From positions 186,001 to 250,000 of the forward strand of contig JBAZWV010000002.1 in NCBI GenBank assembly GCA_041660225.1: a DNA stretch of 64,000 nucleotides. The letters run 5' to 3'. A model generated the notes under the pieces. It saw only the letters and a list, made by a program, of their open reading frames with translations. It ran no database searches and was not told the DNA's origin. The translations under genes and the position numbers were made by a program. Below are positions 25,901-33,784 of this stretch, piece after piece. Numbering within the stretch: position 1 is the first letter of the stretch; each line of letters begins with the position of its first letter. Source of the stretch: JBAZWV01 sp041660225. Its GTDB lineage: Bacteria > Patescibacteriota > Patescibacteriia > 2-12-FULL-60-25.

Positions 25901-28900
25901 TGCAAGCTGAACGGCGTCGATAATCGAGTCTCCGGACGGCGTACCGAGCGGCGGAGGAACCGGAGGAACGGCATTGTTCGGAGCCGTGAGCAATGCCTGA
26001 TGATCCGACGGCAATCCTACCTCGCACTGTTCTCCCGTTTCCAAAATGCCGTCGCTGCAGAAACTCGGATCGAGATATCCCGCGGATGAACCTTCAAGGA
26101 GACACAGCATGCTGCATCCGTCTCCGGCATCTTTATTTCCATCATCACAATCTTCCCCCGCACTGATCGTGGCATTGCCACAACAGTTCACGTCGGGCGT
26201 ATTCGGATCGTTGTCGCACAGATCAACACCCGTGTGGAGACACGACCGCGCATCACAACCGGCCGGGAACAATGGTTCGCTGACCAAAACCTTTTCACAT
26301 ACTTCTCCCGGTTCAAGAATCGCATTCCCACAGACGGACGAGACGCTCGCCTTGGATCCGGTATGAAGACATGCGCTCGAACACCCATCATTACTGTTGC
26401 CATTATTATCGTCACAATCTTCTCCATCAGCGATATCTCCGTTGCCGCACGTTGAGCCTGCAGATGCAGAACCCGTATGACGACAGAACGGTGAACAGCC
26501 ACGGAACTGCTGCGGAGAACACGATCCGCCTGCCGCTTCACACGCGGCTTTGTCAGCCGGGGCCGTGCACGAAGTCATGTCCGTGATGCCATTTGCCCCC
26601 ATACAGAAGGTGCCGAAATCGCACATCTCACCGAGCTGGATTGTTCCGTTGCCGCAGGTGCCCTGATTCTGTCCGACCTGCGCGGTTGGTTTCCACAAAC
26701 AGGTTGTCGCATCACACAAACCGATATTCCCTGACACAGCCGGATCACACTGCTCCGCGTCACGCGCTCCGGCCGGAAGGACGCTGCAATTATTTCCTCC
26801 GTTTGCCGCGTTATAGGTTGCGCAATACGCCGCATCCGACGTTTCGATGATGCCGTTACCGCATGATGCAACTTTTCCAAAGACGCCTTGGGATCCGAGT
26901 GCGAGACACATCGAGCTGCACTGCGCCGGCAAATTACCTCCCGTATCAACGGAACCATTGAGGAAATATTGTGCGACGAGAGGATCGGACGTGGACCACT
27001 GCGTATCTTCCGTCTGAATCAACATCTGACCCTGCGCACTGCACTGGTCCGCTTTTCCGAATGCCGTCGCTTTAAAAAGCTGACGCGCACCAACCTGCGT
27101 TTCATACTTTTCACCCGGCGAGACATCGACGGAATCCGCAACACAGAACGCATCGGCGCCAAGCTTGGTACGGAACGTCCATACAAATCCTTCCGGATGA
27201 TTCAAACCGGTCATCGGAACGCCGTTCAATCCACGAATCCCCGTATCGGTACCGCCACGGAGCAACACGCGATAGTACGCGCCGGGAACGAAGAGCAAGG
27301 CGCCGTTCGCATCAACCGCGCGAATCTGAAGGAAGCGTTTTTCTGTTTCGGACGTCTTCGGAACGGTCGTCAGCTGATTGGGATCGCTCGCAAACGCCAA
27401 CGGTGCGCCGAGTTCGGATTCGATACAGTTCTCGTTGTTGCACTGACGGATCTCAATGTTCCCCGCAATCGTCGACGGATCAAGCGCGACGTTGAATGTC
27501 GCCCATGCCATGGCATTGATACAGGCTTGATCGCATTTCGGTGCGTAATCCACAACGCGCGGCGGGATAAACTTCACATACAAATCACCCGTTCCCTTGA
27601 TGTTGTCAGGCTGAACCGTCGCATTCATGTGAACCGGAACATTTCCTGTTTCGCTCACGGCAACACCGACCTGACGACAGGCAATTGAATTCGGCAATAG
27701 GCCGGGCTTGAGCGGCTGTTCAAACACCGCGCGACCATCCGGTGTCGTGTCACCGTTCTGCCATTCCCAGTTGTACTTGTCACACTGAAGAACGACACAC
27801 TTATCATCCGCTGCGAGCGGCGAGGCGAGATAATCCACGTCCGCACCCGTTTCGTTCAGTTCATATGGATGCGGAGCGACGCTCACACCACCGACCGTAC
27901 AGGGAGCCGCAGAAGAACGCGTCTTAAAACGGAAGCAGTATCCGACACCGTCTCCACACAATGTGGACGCATCCATGTTTGCGCCTCCCGGTCCGAATCC
28001 ACGAACGCCCGTGAGCACTTCGACGAGATATGTCGCATCGGTATCAAAATTGGCCGCGCCTTCGACGATAACCGCATCCTGATTTTGCGATGCCGGCTGA
28101 TGAAGCGGGAATCCTGCTTTGAGCACAACATCTTCTGTTGTAGCGCACGGTTCCGTTGAAGCACTGGTACATTTTTTGACACGGAAATTGGATGCCACCA
28201 CTGTCGTCGGCTCGATCTTTGTCGTAAACCGCATCGTGATGCTGGCCGTCACACACGCCTGCTCGCCACCTGCGCGCTTGTTCCACGGAGCCGGAGACGG
28301 AATCGGCGGCTGGGCATCATTCGGTCGGCACTCTTCAACGACGCGCGGTGCAACGGGAATAAGACCGGTCGATGATTGCCACGCGTACATCGCGCTCTGC
28401 ACCACGGCCGCACACGTCCCGCTCTTTGCGATACAGGTTCCGTTTCCGCAACACTGTTCATTCTGACTACAGATACCGGCTTGTTCGTTACAGTTCCGAA
28501 CCTGGAAATTCATCGCGTTCGATGATTGGCTCTGAACCGTCAAACGCGCAGGACCCGTTGAAGCACCTGTCGGGGCTTTTGTTTTGACTTCGGTATTGCT
28601 CCAGGAATCAGGGACGGCAGAAATGTTGGATGTAAACGTAACCGTATCCGCGGTGCCTCCAAAGCGTTCGCCGATAAACGTGACGGGTGTTCCGATCGGA
28701 CCGACCGTCGGACTGATCGCGCAAATACCAGGCTTTGCCGGAACGGAAGAAACAACGAAATCAACCTCATTGGATTCAACGGCATCGGATCGGACGAGGC
28801 GCACGGAATAATCCCCCGGTGTAACGGCACCCTGCGTAATAAAACTCGACGGCACTTTCATGACGACGCTTGTTTCCTTCCAATACCCCTCGGCGCACGC

Positions 28901-30895
28901 GGCCGGAAACGCCGTATCACCGAGCGCTTCTTGTCCCGAAATCTTATTGCGGAATCGGACCGTCCCAACGCTGAATCCGAAATTCGTACCACTCAGCGTC
29001 ACGTATTCCGAACGCGGACCGGTCGACGGGTCGATGACCGTGACAACCGGCGGACCGGAGCTCGATTTGCTCATCACGGTATACGCCGCTGGGTTGCTGA
29101 ATTCTCCACCTGATCGAACGCGAACCAAATATTTTCCCGTTCCAACAACCGGAACGTTACTTCCGACCGTCGTATCCGCCCAACCGGAAAACGAATTCAA
29201 AGTGACATTCCCAAACGCAACCGCATCCGGTGCCGCGCCAAAACCTTGTCCGACGACACTGAACTGATCTCCGACCAATCCCTGGCTCGGCTGCACGGCA
29301 CACACGCCGGGATGCAACTCGCCGTTCACAAGGAAGTCAGGAATCTGCGGCCCTCGCGCGTCGCTTGTTGCATCCTTCAAATTACTGACACCGTTTGTGA
29401 TTTCGATCGGACCGCTCACGGCCGCCGTTGGCACAGCGATGATCACCTGCGTCGGCGACCACGTCGTCACACCGGCAGCGACGCACGCTTGCGGTGCGAG
29501 AGCGATCACGTCATCGGCCGGACCGGCAGCACCAAGAAAACGAATTTGTCCCGTCGTGCCAAAGTTCAATCCCTGAAGCGTCACGAAGGTATCCGGCTGA
29601 CCATCAAGCGGAGCCACGGACATGATCGTCGGCTGAACGACACAGGTTCCGCTCTGACACACGCCAGAAGAACACTGACTGTTTGCGGTACAGCTTCCGC
29701 CGGAACACGCACCGCAGAAACCAGGCGTATTCGGCGTACCTCCACAATCAATCTCCGTCTCATCTCCATCAAGCACACCGTTGAAACACGACGGGGCACG
29801 AATCACCACGCTCACGGCGGCGCTCTGACGATCGTGCGCATCAATATCAAAGGCACGAGCCACGAGATTCCGTACGGATTGAAGCGGAATACCGGCCGTA
29901 TCCCACTGCACCTCTCCGGTGAAACTCTGTGAGGAACTGGCGGATGAAGCCGCCTGATCAATCACCGTCCCATTGTCAGAAAATTCAATATAAGAAACCG
30001 CGCTGTCATCCGTCGCGCTCGCGCGAACCGTGACGAGGCTGTCCGCCGGAACGCCCTGGCCATCCTGCGGATCGATAACGGAAACATTCGGATCTTGCGT
30101 ATCGATCAGATTTCCGGTGCGGAATGCCGCACTGCAGGCAGGAGCAAATCCGCCACAGACGAGCGACTGCCCCTGTGTAGATCGAAGCGATGCGCCAATT
30201 TGAATGTTGTAATCGGTATCCGCATCAAAACAGAACAATGCGGCATTCGGTGCAGGGCACGGCGCGCTCGGCACAAACGTCACGACGGAATTATTCACCG
30301 TGAGCGTCCCTGCGACCGTCGTTCCTCCGCCCTGTGTTACGAGAATTGCCGTTGCCGTTGCCTCATCTACCGGACGAGAAAACAAAATCTTCACCTGCAC
30401 GTTTCGAATCGGCAGATTCCCTTGCGGCGTGATGGACTTCACCTGAAAAGCATTCGACGAACCGCCGCCTCCAAATCCTCCGCCAGATCCTCCCCCGCCC
30501 TGTGATGTTCCCCCGCCCGGACCTTGCGTTGCCTGAAGAAGACGTTCGATCACAAACCGTGCGATCGCCCATGCGGAAAGAATAATGAGCAAACCGATGA
30601 CGGCCGACAAAATAATCTTTTTCGCTTGCGCAACCTTCGCGTCATCCCCGCCCGCCGTCATCCACACGAAGCCGGCATAGATCAAGAGCGTCACGAGGAT
30701 GATCGCGACGAGACCGAGCGCAACGTTAATAATATTCGTTGCGATCACGCGTGGATCGGTCGATGATAAATTGACCGTCTGCCCGACTTCTGCGAGTCCG
30801 GTATCAACCTGTGCGAGTGCCGGATGCGACGAAAACAGAACCGCTCCCGCAAAAAGGGAGACGAAGAGGAAGAGCAGGGCGGTAAAGCGGCGCAT
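19982..30895 (-). CDS. Giant secreted multidomain surface protein (3637 residues) with a pilin-like N-terminus
   Basis: Signal peptide (1-29, ending PALAQ), then two hydrophobic helices (about 54-78 and 92-113) framing YAGFVWMTAGGDDAKVAQAKK, the pattern of Patescibacteria type IV secretion pilin-like (VirB2/TrbC) proteins, then a Gly-rich hinge. The rest is extracellular: SbsA-like Ig segments (150-430), four IPT/TIG domains (about 420-795), Cys-rich DUF4215-like repeats (CGNG.I..GE.CDDGN) in two blocks (about 1350-1625 and 2495-2960), a stretch resembling the C-terminal part of type II secretion pseudopilins (about 2265-2330), a carboxypeptidase-regulatory-like beta domain (about 3140-3190), and a unique C-terminal region with many Trp/Tyr and Cys. 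No sortase or autotransporter signal is seen. Likely a host- or surface-binding filament or stalk. Starts two bases after the upstream stop, so translationally coupled. Confidence 0.9.
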   Translation of the reverse strand: MRRFTALLFLFVSLFAGAVLFSSHPALAQVDTGLAEVGQTVNLSSTDPRVIATNIINVALGLVAIILVTLLIYAGFVWMTAGGDDAKVAQAKKIILSAVIGLLIILSAWAIARFVIERLLQATQGPGGGTSQGGGGSGGGFGGGGSSNAFQVKSITPQGNLPIRNVQVKILFSRPVDEATATAILVTQGGGTTVAGTLTVNNSVVTFVPSAPCPAPNAALFCFDADTDYNIQIGASLRSTQGQSLVCGGFAPACSAAFRTGNLIDTQDPNVSVIDPQDGQGVPADSLVTVRASATDDSAVSYIEFSDNGTVIDQAASSASSSQSFTGEVQWDTAGIPLQSVRNLVARAFDIDAHDRQSAAVSVVIRAPSCFNGVLDGDETEIDCGGTPNTPGFCGACSGGSCTANSQCSSGVCQSGTCVVQPTIMSVAPLDGQPDTFVTLQGLNFGTTGQIRFLGAAGPADDVIALAPQACVAAGVTTWSPTQVIIAVPTAAVSGPIEITNGVSNLKDATSDARGPQIPDFLVNGELHPGVCAVQPSQGLVGDQFSVVGQGFGAAPDAVAFGNVTLNSFSGWADTTVGSNVPVVGTGKYLVRVRSGGEFSNPAAYTVMSKSSSGPPVVTVIDPSTGPRSEYVTLSGTNFGFSVGTVRFRNKISGQEALGDTAFPAACAEGYWKETSVVMKVPSSFITQGAVTPGDYSVRLVRSDAVESNEVDFVVSSVPAKPGICAISPTVGPIGTPVTFIGERFGGTADTVTFTSNISAVPDSWSNTEVKTKAPTGASTGPARLTVQSQSSNAMNFQVRNCNEQAGICSQNEQCCGNGTCIAKSGTCAAVVQSAMYAWQSSTGLIPVAPRVVEECRPNDAQPPIPSPAPWNKRAGGEQACVTASITMRFTTKIEPTTVVASNFRVKKCTSASTEPCATTEDVVLKAGFPLHQPASQNQDAVIVEGAANFDTDATYLVEVLTGVRGFGPGGANMDASTLCGDGVGYCFRFKTRSSAAPCTVGGVSVAPHPYELNETGADVDYLASPLAADDKCVVLQCDKYNWEWQNGDTTPDGRAVFEQPLKPGLLPNSIACRQVGVAVSETGNVPVHMNATVQPDNIKGTGDLYVKFIPPRVVDYAPKCDQACINAMAWATFNVALDPSTIAGNIEIRQCNNENCIESELGAPLAFASDPNQLTTVPKTSETEKRFLQIRAVDANGALLFVPGAYYRVLLRGGTDTGIRGLNGVPMTGLNHPEGFVWTFRTKLGADAFCVADSVDVSPGEKYETQVGARQLFKATAFGKADQCSAQGQMLIQTEDTQWSTSDPLVAQYFLNGSVDTGGNLPAQCSSMCLALGSQGVFGKVASCGNGIIETSDAAYCATYNAANGGNNCSVLPAGARDAEQCDPAVSGNIGLCDATTCLWKPTAQVGQNQGTCGNGTIQLGEMCDFGTFCMGANGITDMTSCTAPADKAACEAAGGSCSPQQFRGCSPFCRHTGSASAGSTCGNGDIADGEDCDDNNGNSNDGCSSACLHTGSKASVSSVCGNAILEPGEVCEKVLVSEPLFPAGCDARSCLHTGVDLCDNDPNTPDVNCCGNATISAGEDCDDGNKDAGDGCSMLCLLEGSSAGYLDPSFCSDGILETGEQCEVGLPSDHQALLTAPNNAVPPVPPPLGTPSGDSIIDAVQLAYIVGDAEPNANGLMASTLGALLSGKTGNATYGLQCGFSSEDSCSPGYGLTDQGCCNLRPEITTSYPPHASTGVCRNVQISATFNAPMNSQSVGANVQIAKWETTNTCPAGTTQVTDDFRPVQKGIFGWFSHTWRRLIAWATGRPAYAAVWCAGAAPGQMVAVVGDPTSFRFNLINALEANTQYRIKFLGDDSAPNGLSDNNSVNNKKGIKTLKGVVAPYDGATQVGPLTWSFTTGDAVCAVNLIQVTDQHPDHPLLFVKDAETHPFTAQPVSIQNGASVPIVSVVEYDWEWDPWTTANTEVVQIAPPNPGNADNASVVAQNKNGNTFVVAWLLITADSVSTPSTLGRNVQGTAPVTVQLCENPWPSLSGPGPIAPFRDKQPTGDGSDSTLTGSMFENGPFFNLSTTYCRDAGAAGTDDDLPKLNINFVPPTSVDATEGILRQYLFTYGADDAALQKDGIGIRVAANPLHLSPEDWYAWRGFGGSPQPVMVDGYRGLKDGTTTYVAAANTQDPGQSMYSNIYLISHNPDASPVTVGIYEQMVQTLAFNINLTTEVSNICVQGNDPNTYGMGQFVAGDAGIVSCSSDFDCLKYSNDTHCGSFKLKLARDTERLADYQIMAREIEDYRIQNNTYPKLNAGTFLQGFSTTRWNSWNDELSKVVAAKLPVDPVNEFLTCGRCSQSQAVCGANADCPTGETCTAQTVAGATYDPLACWDAQKRRYLCPRVGVSPSHVYQYRALNGGARYELSSEFEVPQPTTPNSNWWVPELFTEIKRCQNADTNGFLCDVDTDCRPCANPKDLVGCPVAQFPVPGGACKPSNGRFVYRDSCPNVPYGQGGTCGDGAIGTTCVGGANNGQGCTQDTDCSGGSCSGTELCEIGQTRIADCSTDPNNPTSDGLKLQVCSECKEFVDDVNITKCDAGLMCGNGRVDKKCIGGPRNNLSCLAAADCPSTPNDPPAICGPTSEVCDDGSLNGSYGHCNVTCTGYASYCGDALISPGESCDTGAQNGQYCSGNCANTCSLDCKGKAPSCGDGIVDAPNEQCDGQTVTTILGICTAGTAIDQPCSTNADCGTGGTCATSGPLASCQGVTKNKCATSLKLCLNPSTTYPGASFNPSSYVVCQEDSDCTGTNVCRPLQDAVADCTNDSQCSVPGISGTCSAYPTSHIRSCSAVGADKCTYPTLPVTNSSWSECKVLNVCGDGILNAPAETCDDGSGNGDTKACTSTCKKNVCGDGKPFINVEECDNGAQNGDITCNADYGSTCASCSTQCKFLATSGGYCGDLVKNGGEQCDGMVAVNNITDQYSCPGPGRPAAICPYVNADCLQSPCQKTKETGITCKSLGFDFATNGVKPKLKLLLDPATTNLDNTFINPICPQLVGMKYYEWEMYKDCLGATCFNPETQVFEQIVKATSGSRYVLAALDNNNPVEQTNGTLSFANPLPTPNEFWACVREKGPAKGIGIQTEGAPELVQCGNSCGFTGCAKCSDEPGTGQIEGDVVDAVYNQAVPGAEVSLFYKGVLVSQTATDEDGHFQLDALNDRAECSLYKLVIDKYDDNPCTGNEGNRPNCALPSAPDWNYPYSVPEGDRGGYWPLTTPTFSVSNFTEMVGNQGTNRIYLFPRPGVGEAYYTVLWSDDWSSNGSIWGGHNNHLIVPEAYAYTAANGTQAGAPNYPQSFEATTCNYSNRPATNNQCVRDVTWRGSLKGYTDLEKLPHSYLVCLHKAGDKVGGYNDPYWNGCPVEGRSKCLQANNGENPNGICTKGITDSPGICKGGTLNGATCPNVGSACGSGGMCNLPCEKEWWDTCDFYKDGPLTTYVRYSAFSGSLDPIRLYWGFWNRSIHSVLNSSGGTTLSSHLNNRGYRAVISTDSQIVELNAANATQSCGSGGTKDCKFWDIAWLDPTNATLQINNSLKNSRPTGISTYEYSFQGTNMGKYCIAGSTMYRSCSTNADCSGIPSATCVTYESSDTAQYQQWSRANY

Positions 30896-30897
30896 GA

Positions 30898-32754
30898 CTA
30901 TGGGGTGAAGCTACAAGATTGTGACTGAGAAGAATTGTTGCAGCAGTTGGGCAATCCGGCACACGACTGTGCGGGGTTGGTTGCATTGATCGACGACGCG
31001 GGATTGAAACAGTTCTGATACGCGTCTTGCAGATCCGACAACAGGAACGGATTGTAGTAGTTGAGTTCGCTCGGCTGGAGCCCCGAAGGCAGATACGCGC
31101 GGTGCTTCATGACGAGCTGCGACTTCACCGCTTGCTCACCCGGCTGCACCGGCGTGTTATTGGCGGTCAAAAGCTCCATCCCCACAAACCACCAGAACGT
31201 ATCGGGATCGGTTTCACCCGGACCTTTCGCCTGGATCGAAGCGGCGTCGCTCGTGAAACTCGACGACTGCATCAGATCATCGAATGTCGCCAAAACATTT
31301 TCATCAAGCGGACGATTCGATTGACCCGAACCTGGCGACGCATCCGGCACCGTTTCGGTCACACGCGGCGGATTGAGCTTTACTTGATTCGTCGTGCCAA
31401 AACTCCAGACATACGTATCTTGCGGCGGACCATCCGCGGCACCGTTATCGTTTCCATCGAGTGAATTTCCGACCACGTCCGTAATACCGTCGTACCCCTG
31501 ATTCGTGAATTGCGCCGTCGGCGGTTGGCTTGAAAGTGTCGCGGCTCGGACGGTTGTCTCGAGCGTGGCGTCGGCAGGCAAGCAGAATACGTCTCTGCCA
31601 CACGAATTCACCCCGCATTTGCTGAATGTCGTAAATTCAACGGTGCGATACTGGTTACTGATATGGAAATCACCCTCAAGCGGAGTCCCGGCACCGGAAT
31701 CAGGACGAATTTGAATGTTGGAAAATCCGGAACCGTTTTGAAAAATACCGGACGCACCCGTCGGATCAACGGCTTCATTGAACGTGACCTGCAAAACAAT
31801 ATTGCGCGGATACGTCCCGCCCGGATACGGAATCGCTGCCAACACTTTCGGAGGCGTCGTATCAAGGAAGGTCGAAACCTCGAATCCCCACTCATATCCA
31901 CCGCCAAATGCTCCGCCGAACGCCGCACCGCCAGCCGCGAGCAGGATGCCGGAATTCCCTCCTTTCAATTGGACAGTATATTTTACGTTCGCCGTTGGGC
32001 TCCCAAGCGGCGCAACCGGACGGATCACGAATGTTTTGCGATCCTGCGTGAAATTCACCCGCGCAGCGACCGATGTCAGCGCCGTTCCTTCGTCTCCGGT
32101 TTGGAAAATTTTAATATTTCCCGCATTCAATCCGTTCACCGTTCCGCTCGTAGCTTCTGTCCATCCTTCGATAAACGATGCGGGCTGGATCGGCTGCTTG
32201 AACGTAATGATCACCGGCGTGTTCCGCGGAATATTGGTTGCGTTCCGTTCTGGCAAATGATATTCGATAATGCCGTTCCCAAGAGAACCCGACGAACCGA
32301 CAAGGCCGCCGCCGAACCCTCCACTCCCCGATCCCGTGATTCCGCCTCCAATACCCGCTCCCACGAGTGCATTCAAAATAAACGCGGTGATCGCCCACGC
32401 CGACGCGATGATCACGAGACCGATAATCGCATTGCGAATCGTTTTCTTGGCCGTATCCACCTTCGTGGCATCGCCGCCCGCTGTCATCCAGGTGAATCCC
32501 GCGTACAACAACAAAACCAAGAAGACGACTCCGAGGAATCCAAGAAAAATGTTGATGATGCGTCCGATGATCTGGATCAGATCCGATCCGCCCGACACAC
32601 CTGCGGCCGTCGCGACGTCTTGGACGTTCTGCGTACTCTCCGGTGTCTGCGCCGAAGCAACCGGAACCATACCGAAAACGCACGCGGTCAGAATGCAGAC
32701 CGTAAATGCACGACGAAAGGCCGTGTGCATGAATGCGAAACGTGAAACATCCAT
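30898..32754 (-). CDS. Secreted Ig-like protein with the same pilin-like N-terminus
   Basis: 618 residues from ATG 32754; alternatives are 32730 and 32799. Signal peptide ending PVASAQ, then the two-helix pilin-like module with YAGFTWMTAGGDATKVDTAKK, almost the same as in the giant protein. A Gly-rich hinge follows, then two or three SbsA/Big_5-like Ig domains (ATNIPRNTPVIITFKQPI, PPKVLAAIPYPGGTYPRN, PRVTETVPDASPGSGQSNRP) and a Cys-rich tail (CAGLPNCCNNSSQSQSC). First gene of the surface block. A TATACT box (32767-32772) lies 12 bases before the ATG but the -35 match is poor. Confidence 0.85.
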   Translation of the reverse strand: MDVSRFAFMHTAFRRAFTVCILTACVFGMVPVASAQTPESTQNVQDVATAAGVSGGSDLIQIIGRIINIFLGFLGVVFLVLLLYAGFTWMTAGGDATKVDTAKKTIRNAIIGLVIIASAWAITAFILNALVGAGIGGGITGSGSGGFGGGLVGSSGSLGNGIIEYHLPERNATNIPRNTPVIITFKQPIQPASFIEGWTEATSGTVNGLNAGNIKIFQTGDEGTALTSVAARVNFTQDRKTFVIRPVAPLGSPTANVKYTVQLKGGNSGILLAAGGAAFGGAFGGGYEWGFEVSTFLDTTPPKVLAAIPYPGGTYPRNIVLQVTFNEAVDPTGASGIFQNGSGFSNIQIRPDSGAGTPLEGDFHISNQYRTVEFTTFSKCGVNSCGRDVFCLPADATLETTVRAATLSSQPPTAQFTNQGYDGITDVVGNSLDGNDNGAADGPPQDTYVWSFGTTNQVKLNPPRVTETVPDASPGSGQSNRPLDENVLATFDDLMQSSSFTSDAASIQAKGPGETDPDTFWWFVGMELLTANNTPVQPGEQAVKSQLVMKHRAYLPSGLQPSELNYYNPFLLSDLQDAYQNCFNPASSINATNPAQSCAGLPNCCNNSSQSQSCSFTP

Positions 32755-32819
32755 GTCCTTGGCGACAGTATAGCGGAAAATCAAAGACGCAACCATCAAA
32801 ACTAGGGATAACTTTGATA

Positions 32820-32851
32820 CAAAAGAACTCGCCGCTCGGCGAGTTCTTTTT
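32820..32851 (-). terminator. Bidirectional terminator between yqeY and the surface block
   Basis: Nine-bp stem GAACTCGCC/GGCGAGTTC (32825-32833, 32838-32846), four-base loop, A4 on one side and T5 on the other, so it works on either strand. It ends the rpsU-yqeY transcript and isolates the surface block. Confidence 0.85.
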
Positions 32852-32865
32852 GATCGGTGGTTTTC

Positions 32866-33306
32866 TTACGAAAGAAGCTTTTGGACGATGTTTCGGACGG
32901 TTGTCCCATCCGCTCGACCGTCCACTTCTTTCATGACGAGTCCCATGATCTTTCCCATGTCTTTCATCGTGGCGTTTTGCTCCTTGATGATGCGCTCGCA
33001 CACCGCAGCAAGCTCAGCTTCGGGCATTGCGGCGGGCAAAAAACGTTCAAGGAGGACAATCTCTTCGGTTTGCTTGTCGACGAGGTCTTGGCGACCCGCG
33101 GCCGTAAAGTCCGCGAGCGCATCGCGATACTGTTTGGCCATCGTACGGATCACGGCAACGACTTCGTCATCCGAAAGATCGTGCTGGACGTCAATCTGTT
33201 TATTTTTGAGCGCGGAACGAACCATTCGGAGCGTAGAAAGCACCGATTCATTCTTGGCCTTCATGGCCTCTTTGAGCTCAACGTCGATTTGTTCGAGGAT
33301 GGTCAT
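32866..33306 (-). CDS. yqeY: YqeY/GatB-tail domain protein
   Basis: 146 residues of the YqeY family, related to the tRNA-binding C-terminal domain of GatB: IDVELKEAMKAKNESVLSTLRMVRSALKNKQID at the start, LERFLPAAMPEAEL, and KDMGKIMGLVMKEVDGRADGTTVRNIV at the end. Biochemical function not established; a role in tRNA amidation or stability is presumed by homology. It follows rpsU by five bases, the widespread rpsU-yqeY pairing, and is followed by a strong terminator. Confidence 0.94.
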   Translation of the reverse strand: MTILEQIDVELKEAMKAKNESVLSTLRMVRSALKNKQIDVQHDLSDDEVVAVIRTMAKQYRDALADFTAAGRQDLVDKQTEEIVLLERFLPAAMPEAELAAVCERIIKEQNATMKDMGKIMGLVMKEVDGRADGTTVRNIVQKLLS

Positions 33307-33311
33307 GCGGT

Positions 33312-33554
33312 TTAAAACCGGCCTTTCTTTTTCACTTCCGGCTTGAGTTTGCCGGTTTTGAGTTCGTATTCGTACTTTTCGCGCATTTCTTCGCGGCGCA
33401 ATGCACCGTCACGGCGTTTGTTCGGTTTTTCATCCTTGCGCAAAAAACGGATCTTTTTTGCCTGAAGAACCTTTCCACTCGACTGAATTCGGCGCTGAAA
33501 GCGTCGGAACAGAGCGTCGAACGTTTCTCCCTTTTTTCGCTTCACTTCTGCCAT
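33312..33554 (-). CDS. rpsU: 30S ribosomal protein bS21
   Basis: 80 residues, highly basic. The bS21 core is recognisable (ETFDALFRRFQRRIQSSGKVLQAKKIRFLRK) with the C-terminal Arg/Lys tail somewhat longer than in E. coli. bS21 helps base pairing between mRNA and the 16S anti-Shine-Dalgarno end. Unlike most genes here it has a clear ribosome binding site (AAAGGAG, nine bases before ATG) and a leader with a hairpin (33596-33612). First gene of rpsU-yqeY. Confidence 0.93.
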   Translation of the reverse strand: MAEVKRKKGETFDALFRRFQRRIQSSGKVLQAKKIRFLRKDEKPNKRRDGALRREEMREKYEYELKTGKLKPEVKKKGRF

Positions 33555-33595
33555 AGTCGTACACTCCTTTCAGTATTGAGGATGATGATAATAGC

Positions 33596-33612
33596 TCCGA
33601 CATTCCGTCGGA
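33596..33612 (-). promoter_or_regulatory. Hairpin in the rpsU 5' leader
   Basis: TCCGAC/GTCGGA stem with a five-base loop, 14 bases downstream of the -10 box and about 40 before the start codon. Could be an autogenous bS21 control site or only a stabilising hairpin; position is the only evidence. Confidence 0.35.
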
Positions 33613-33625
33613 ATCGACGAAAATG

Positions 33626-33654
33626 AAGATATCCCATAACCCGCTTCCGGTCAA
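33626..33654 (-). promoter_or_regulatory. rpsU promoter
   Basis: Minus strand TTGACC (33649-33654), 17-base spacer, TATCTT (33626-33631), giving a leader of about 65 bases. Confidence 0.55.
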
Positions 33655-33684
33655 GCACCTTCCCTAATGCTCCACCCCTCCTAA

Positions 33685-33784
33685 GGGGCGAGCTAATACG
33701 GGATGTGAACGCGAGGACTGTTTGAGTGATCTAGCGAAGCGATGAACGAGTTCCGCCGCGGAACATCCCGTATTAGCTCGCCCC
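33685..33784. repeat. Long-armed inverted repeat element B
   Basis: Perfect 22-bp inverted arms (33685-33706 and 33763-33784) around a 56-base core. The core shares GCGAGGACTGT, GAxxGATCTAGCGAAGCG and CGAGTTCCGC with element C at 62 kb although the arms are unrelated. Within the core GCGaGGAC can pair with GTTCCGC, leaving a bulged A. The right arm contains the hisS stop and last codons. A second inverted pair, GCTC..CCCCT / AGGGG..GAGC (33670-33692), overlaps the left arm and offers an alternative fold. Confidence 0.85.

Noticed and set aside
19982..30895. Cys-rich repeats in the giant gene as a possible CRISPR or tandem DNA repeat array
   Set aside because: The similarity is at protein level (CGNG..GE.CDDG); DNA copies are diverged and irregularly spaced with no uniform spacers.
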